A DNA stretch of 64,000 nucleotides from Oscillospiraceae bacterium (GTDB lineage: Bacteria; Bacillota; Clostridia; Oscillospirales; Oscillospiraceae), in the NCBI GenBank assembly GCA_017455685.1, contig JAFSZH010000041.1, positions 162,545 to 226,544 of the forward strand, written 5' to 3'. Below, piece after piece: positions 62,100-64,000 of the stretch; within the stretch, counting starts at the first letter, position 1, and each line of letters starts with the position of its first letter. A program made the position numbers and the translations under genes. The notes below the pieces were generated by a model. It did not search any database. It saw only the letters and a list, made by a program, of their open reading frames with translations, and was not told the origin of the DNA.

Positions 62100-62138
62100 A
62101 GATTATGCAGTAACCAGCACATAAGGGGGATTTATACC

Positions 62139-62597
62139 ATGAGATGTCCGTTTTGCGGCTATGCCGAGAGCAAGGTGATCGACTCCCGTCCCGCGGAAGA
62201 GGGGACCTCCATCCGCCGTCGGCGCGAATGTCTTGCCTGCCAGCGCCGTTTTACAACCTATGAGGTCATGGAGCGCCTGCCTCTTGTGGTCGTGAAGCGG
62301 GACGGCAGCCGTCAGACCTTTGATAAAAACAAGCTGATCAACAGCATGCTCAAGGCCTGCGAGAAGCGTTCCGTGGCCCTCAGCGATCTGGAAAAGATCG
62401 CCAACGAGATCGAGCAGGAGCTGCAGAATGAACTGGAACGGGAGATCCCCACCAGCGAGATCGGCGAAATGGTGATGAAAAAGCTGAAGGATCTGGACGA
62501 AGTGGCCTACGTGCGCTTCGCCAGCGTCTACCGCCAGTTCAAGGACATCAATACCTTCATGGAAGAGCTCACCCGCCTTCTGGAGGACAAGAACTAA
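62139..62597 (+). CDS. nrdR: Transcriptional repressor NrdR
   Basis: NrdR represses ribonucleotide reductase genes in response to dATP/ATP. The 152-residue protein has a zinc ribbon (Cys 3, 6, 31, 34), [17 protein letters not shown], and an ATP-cone ([27 protein letters not shown]). ATG at 62139 follows ataaggggg; in-frame sequence upstream to 62022 is not preceded by a ribosome site. It is convergent with the DUF4363 gene, ending within it by four bases. Confidence 0.96.
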   Translation: MRCPFCGYAESKVIDSRPAEEGTSIRRRRECLACQRRFTTYEVMERLPLVVVKRDGSRQTFDKNKLINSMLKACEKRSVALSDLEKIANEIEQELQNELEREIPTSEIGEMVMKKLKDLDEVAYVRFASVYRQFKDINTFMEELTRLLEDKN

Positions 62598-62971
62598 AAC
62601 ACGCTTTTGAGCGTTATATGCTCCATGGAGTCGATGCCGCGTATGTGAAAGAGCAGCTTCTCATACGCGGCATCGACATTTTCATCGCCGTTATCCAGGG
62701 CGTAGAAAACGTCGTAAAACCCGTCCGATACGGCGTCGGCCTCGCTGTGGCGGATAAAGACCTGAATATAGGTCTCCGACCCGTTCCAGCGCTCCAGCGC
62801 CGTCTGCAGCGTCTCACGGGCCTTTTGTCCGTCTCCGTTTCCAGCCTCCTCCATGGAACAGAGGACCAGTTTTTCCAGTTCGTCCGTAAAGACGTCCAGA
62901 TGCCGGATGTTCCAGAAGGAAGCGCCCAGCATCATCGCCAGCAGCAGCCCGGCCAGGAGGGCTTTTTTCAT
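62594..62971 (-). CDS. DUF4363 family protein
   Basis: A 125-residue protein with an N-terminal membrane anchor or signal ([20 protein letters not shown]) and a helical domain containing [48 protein letters not shown], matching DUF4363. These genes regularly follow DUF421 genes in spore-forming Clostridia; here its ATG overlaps the DUF421 stop by four bases. Function unknown. Confidence 0.83.
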   Translation of the reverse strand: MKKALLAGLLLAMMLGASFWNIRHLDVFTDELEKLVLCSMEEAGNGDGQKARETLQTALERWNGSETYIQVFIRHSEADAVSDGFYDVFYALDNGDENVDAAYEKLLFHIRGIDSMEHITLKSVF

Positions 62972-63657
62972 TTCTTTTCCTCCCCGGGCGCAAAATAGAT
63001 CGTTCCAGACGGCGTGGCAGTCATGAGAAAAACTTCCCCGGGATCGTTTACGCCCCGGCTCCGGCATTCATGACGGAGCCATTTATCCTCTTTCCCCAGT
63101 TTTCGCAGGTTATCGGACATGATCCGCCCGTCGCTGATGAGGACGTACGGATAGCCGCTGTCGCTTTCCGGCAGATGCAGCTGTCCGGCGGTCACGGGCC
63201 GGGCGGACGGCGTGAGGATCACGTTCAGCGTGCCGTCCGTTTCCAGCACGGCGTATTCCACCTCCGTCAGATCGGTGACTCCCCGGCAGCGCAGCTCCTC
63301 CAGCAGCTCGTCCGCGCTGAAACGGTTCTTCACCATTTCGCGCTGATTGATCTTTCCGTTTTCCATGAGAAAGCAGGGCTTCCCGAAAAGAGCGGAGCGA
63401 AGCCGCCCGAACCGCAGCGTCAGCCCTGAGAGGATCAGTTCCAGACAAAAAAGAGTCAGAATGGCGGTGAGCCCGTTGATCAGCGGGATGCCCACGTCCT
63501 GCAGCGGAAGCGACGCCAGATCCGCCGCAAGCACGGAGACCACCAGCTCGGACAGCTCCAGCTCGCCCAGTTGCCGTTTGCCCATGATGCGCATGCACAG
63601 CAGGAGGGAAGTAAAGATGATCGTTGTTCTTATGATGACGATAGCCATAACGCTCAT
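62968..63657 (-). CDS. DUF421 (YetF-like) membrane protein
   Basis: The 229-residue protein has three N-terminal membrane helices (IVIIRTTIIFTSLLLCMRIMG, LVVSVLAADLASLPL, LINGLTAILTLFCLELILSGL), the family KRQLGELELSELV motif, and a cytoplasmic domain with NRFSADELLEELRCRGVTDLTEVEYAVLETDG. ATG at 63657 follows GGGGAAAG; an in-frame opening to 63723 lacks a ribosome site. YetF-type proteins are widespread in spore formers and some are present in spores. Confidence 0.87.
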   Translation of the reverse strand: MSVMAIVIIRTTIIFTSLLLCMRIMGKRQLGELELSELVVSVLAADLASLPLQDVGIPLINGLTAILTLFCLELILSGLTLRFGRLRSALFGKPCFLMENGKINQREMVKNRFSADELLEELRCRGVTDLTEVEYAVLETDGTLNVILTPSARPVTAGQLHLPESDSGYPYVLISDGRIMSDNLRKLGKEDKWLRHECRSRGVNDPGEVFLMTATPSGTIYFAPGEEKK

Positions 63658-63712
63658 ATCTTTCCCCGGTCGGCTCGCTTTATGAACAAAGGAAAAGAAT
63701 GTCGTTTTTCCC

Positions 63713-63741
63713 TTGAAAAGCACCGGGATGCATGGTATGAT
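63713..63741 (+). promoter_or_regulatory. Sigma-A promoter of the right-edge gene
   Basis: TTGAAA (63713-63718) and TATGAT (63736-63741), spacer 17 bases, with TGG directly before the -10 element. Confidence 0.7.
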
Positions 63742-63779
63742 ATGTTATGTACGATATTATGTCCTTTCAGGAGGGCGCT

Positions 63780-64000
63780 ATGAAAAAGAACGTATCTTCT
63801 CAGCGGGGAGACAGGATCCTGCTCATTTGTCTGGCAGTACTTCTTTGTGCATTCGCTCTGGAGTTCTATCTGCAGCGGAAAACGCCTGCGGCCGGCGCAG
63901 CCAATGAGACCGCCCAGGTGGTGGATACGGGTTCCGCGGTCAAGGTGGTCACCGCCTCCCATTGGCAGAACGAGTATCCCGATGAATACGCTTCTTTCTT
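63780..64000 (+). CDS. Membrane-anchored protein, 3' truncated; possibly cytochrome c nitrite reductase (NrfA) N-terminus
   Basis: ATG at 63780 follows AGGAGGG with a four-base gap and the frame stays open to the window end (73 codons). The start has a basic tip (MKKNVSSQRGDR), one membrane helix (ILLICLAVLLCAFALEFYL), then an extracytoplasmic stretch ending SHWQNEYPDEYASF. That last segment resembles the W-x3-YPxxYxSW segment near the start of NrfA pentahaem nitrite reductases. No CxxCK/H haem motif is reached before the edge, so the assignment is tentative. Confidence 0.65.
   Translation, partial: MKKNVSSQRGDRILLICLAVLLCAFALEFYLQRKTPAAGAANETAQVVDTGSAVKVVTASHWQNEYPDEYASF

Noticed and set aside
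62968..63700. SD hairpin with a CATAAAG element upstream of the DUF421 gene
   Set aside because: Only about five base pairs with an interruption, and the -10 match is poor; not counted in the leader pattern.
1..64000. CRISPR arrays, insertion sequences, prophage or integrase genes
   Set aside because: No regularly spaced repeats, transposase motifs or phage genes were found.

Overview
The window reads as a gene-dense piece of chromosome from an endospore-forming, high-GC member of the Clostridia, possibly of the Oscillospiraceae type; the taxon is an inference. The evidence is a complete spoIIIA operon, spoIIID and a SipL-like SPOCS/LysM protein (the clostridial style of coat morphogenesis), two T-box leaders, RemA, CdaA/CdaR, a PrkC/PrpC pair, RNase M5, and small single-membrane genes. 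Almost every gene lies on the + strand, and many neighbours overlap by 1-20 bases. No rRNA, tRNA, CRISPR array, insertion sequence or prophage is visible. The two ends cut genes: a PEP-hydrolase-family protein on the left and a membrane-anchored protein on the right.

Layout. 1-693: PEP hydrolase family protein and terminator. 796-8637: smc-ftsY-rdgB-yhbY-nadD/yqeK fusion-LCP protein, behind a sigma-A type promoter, continuing into rsfS and leuS (to 11466). 11522-16068: spoIIIAA-AH behind a sigma-E type promoter. 16176-20371: Asp23-family protein, nusB, xseA, an Ig-like lipoprotein, xseB, ispA. 20484-26142: dxs-tlyA-nadK-argR-recN. 26169-29192: tyrS, a DUF1508 protein, ispD-ispF. 29247-30622: DUF3343 protein plus a cysteine-desulfurase-like enzyme. 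30699-32841: the c-di-AMP pair cdaA-cdaR. 32863-34882: DUF5685 protein, J-domain protein, membrane protein. 34887-46469: a long run yicC-remA-gmk-rpoZ-priA-def-fmt-rsmB-rlmN-prpC-prkC-rsgA. 46534-49488: a 53-residue membrane protein, SipL-like protein, yebC, spoIIID. 49500-52597: a T-box-controlled ABC importer whose specifier codon reads UGG (Trp). 52653-54408: a 28-residue minus-strand ORF and an O-antigen-ligase-like membrane protein. 54412-57703: T-box-controlled alaS, then a HIT protein. 57742-61820: comEC-holA-rnmV. 61755-63657: a small reverse ORF, nrdR, and a reverse DUF421-DUF4363 pair. 63713-end: a new promoter and the truncated last gene.

Functionally the window joins chromosome maintenance (Smc, RecN, PriA, ExoVII, HolA), translation (LeuRS, TyrRS, AlaRS, Def, Fmt, RsgA, rRNA methylases), isoprenoid synthesis (IspD, IspF, Dxs, IspA), nucleotide signalling and PASTA-kinase signalling, and mother-cell sporulation functions.

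The most interesting pattern found is a repeated leader architecture. At spoIIIAA, the DUF3343 gene, the 53-residue membrane protein, the SipL-like gene, spoIIID and probably the Asp23-family gene, the Shine-Dalgarno sequence is the 3' arm of a hairpin whose 5' arm lies upstream of the expected transcription start. The promoter -10 element sits in the loop or the 5' arm. Read-through RNA from the upstream housekeeping operon would therefore hide the ribosome site (or terminate), while RNA started at the local promoter would not. This would insulate sporulation genes from neighbouring vegetative transcription. It is an inference from sequence and needs structural and transcript-start data.
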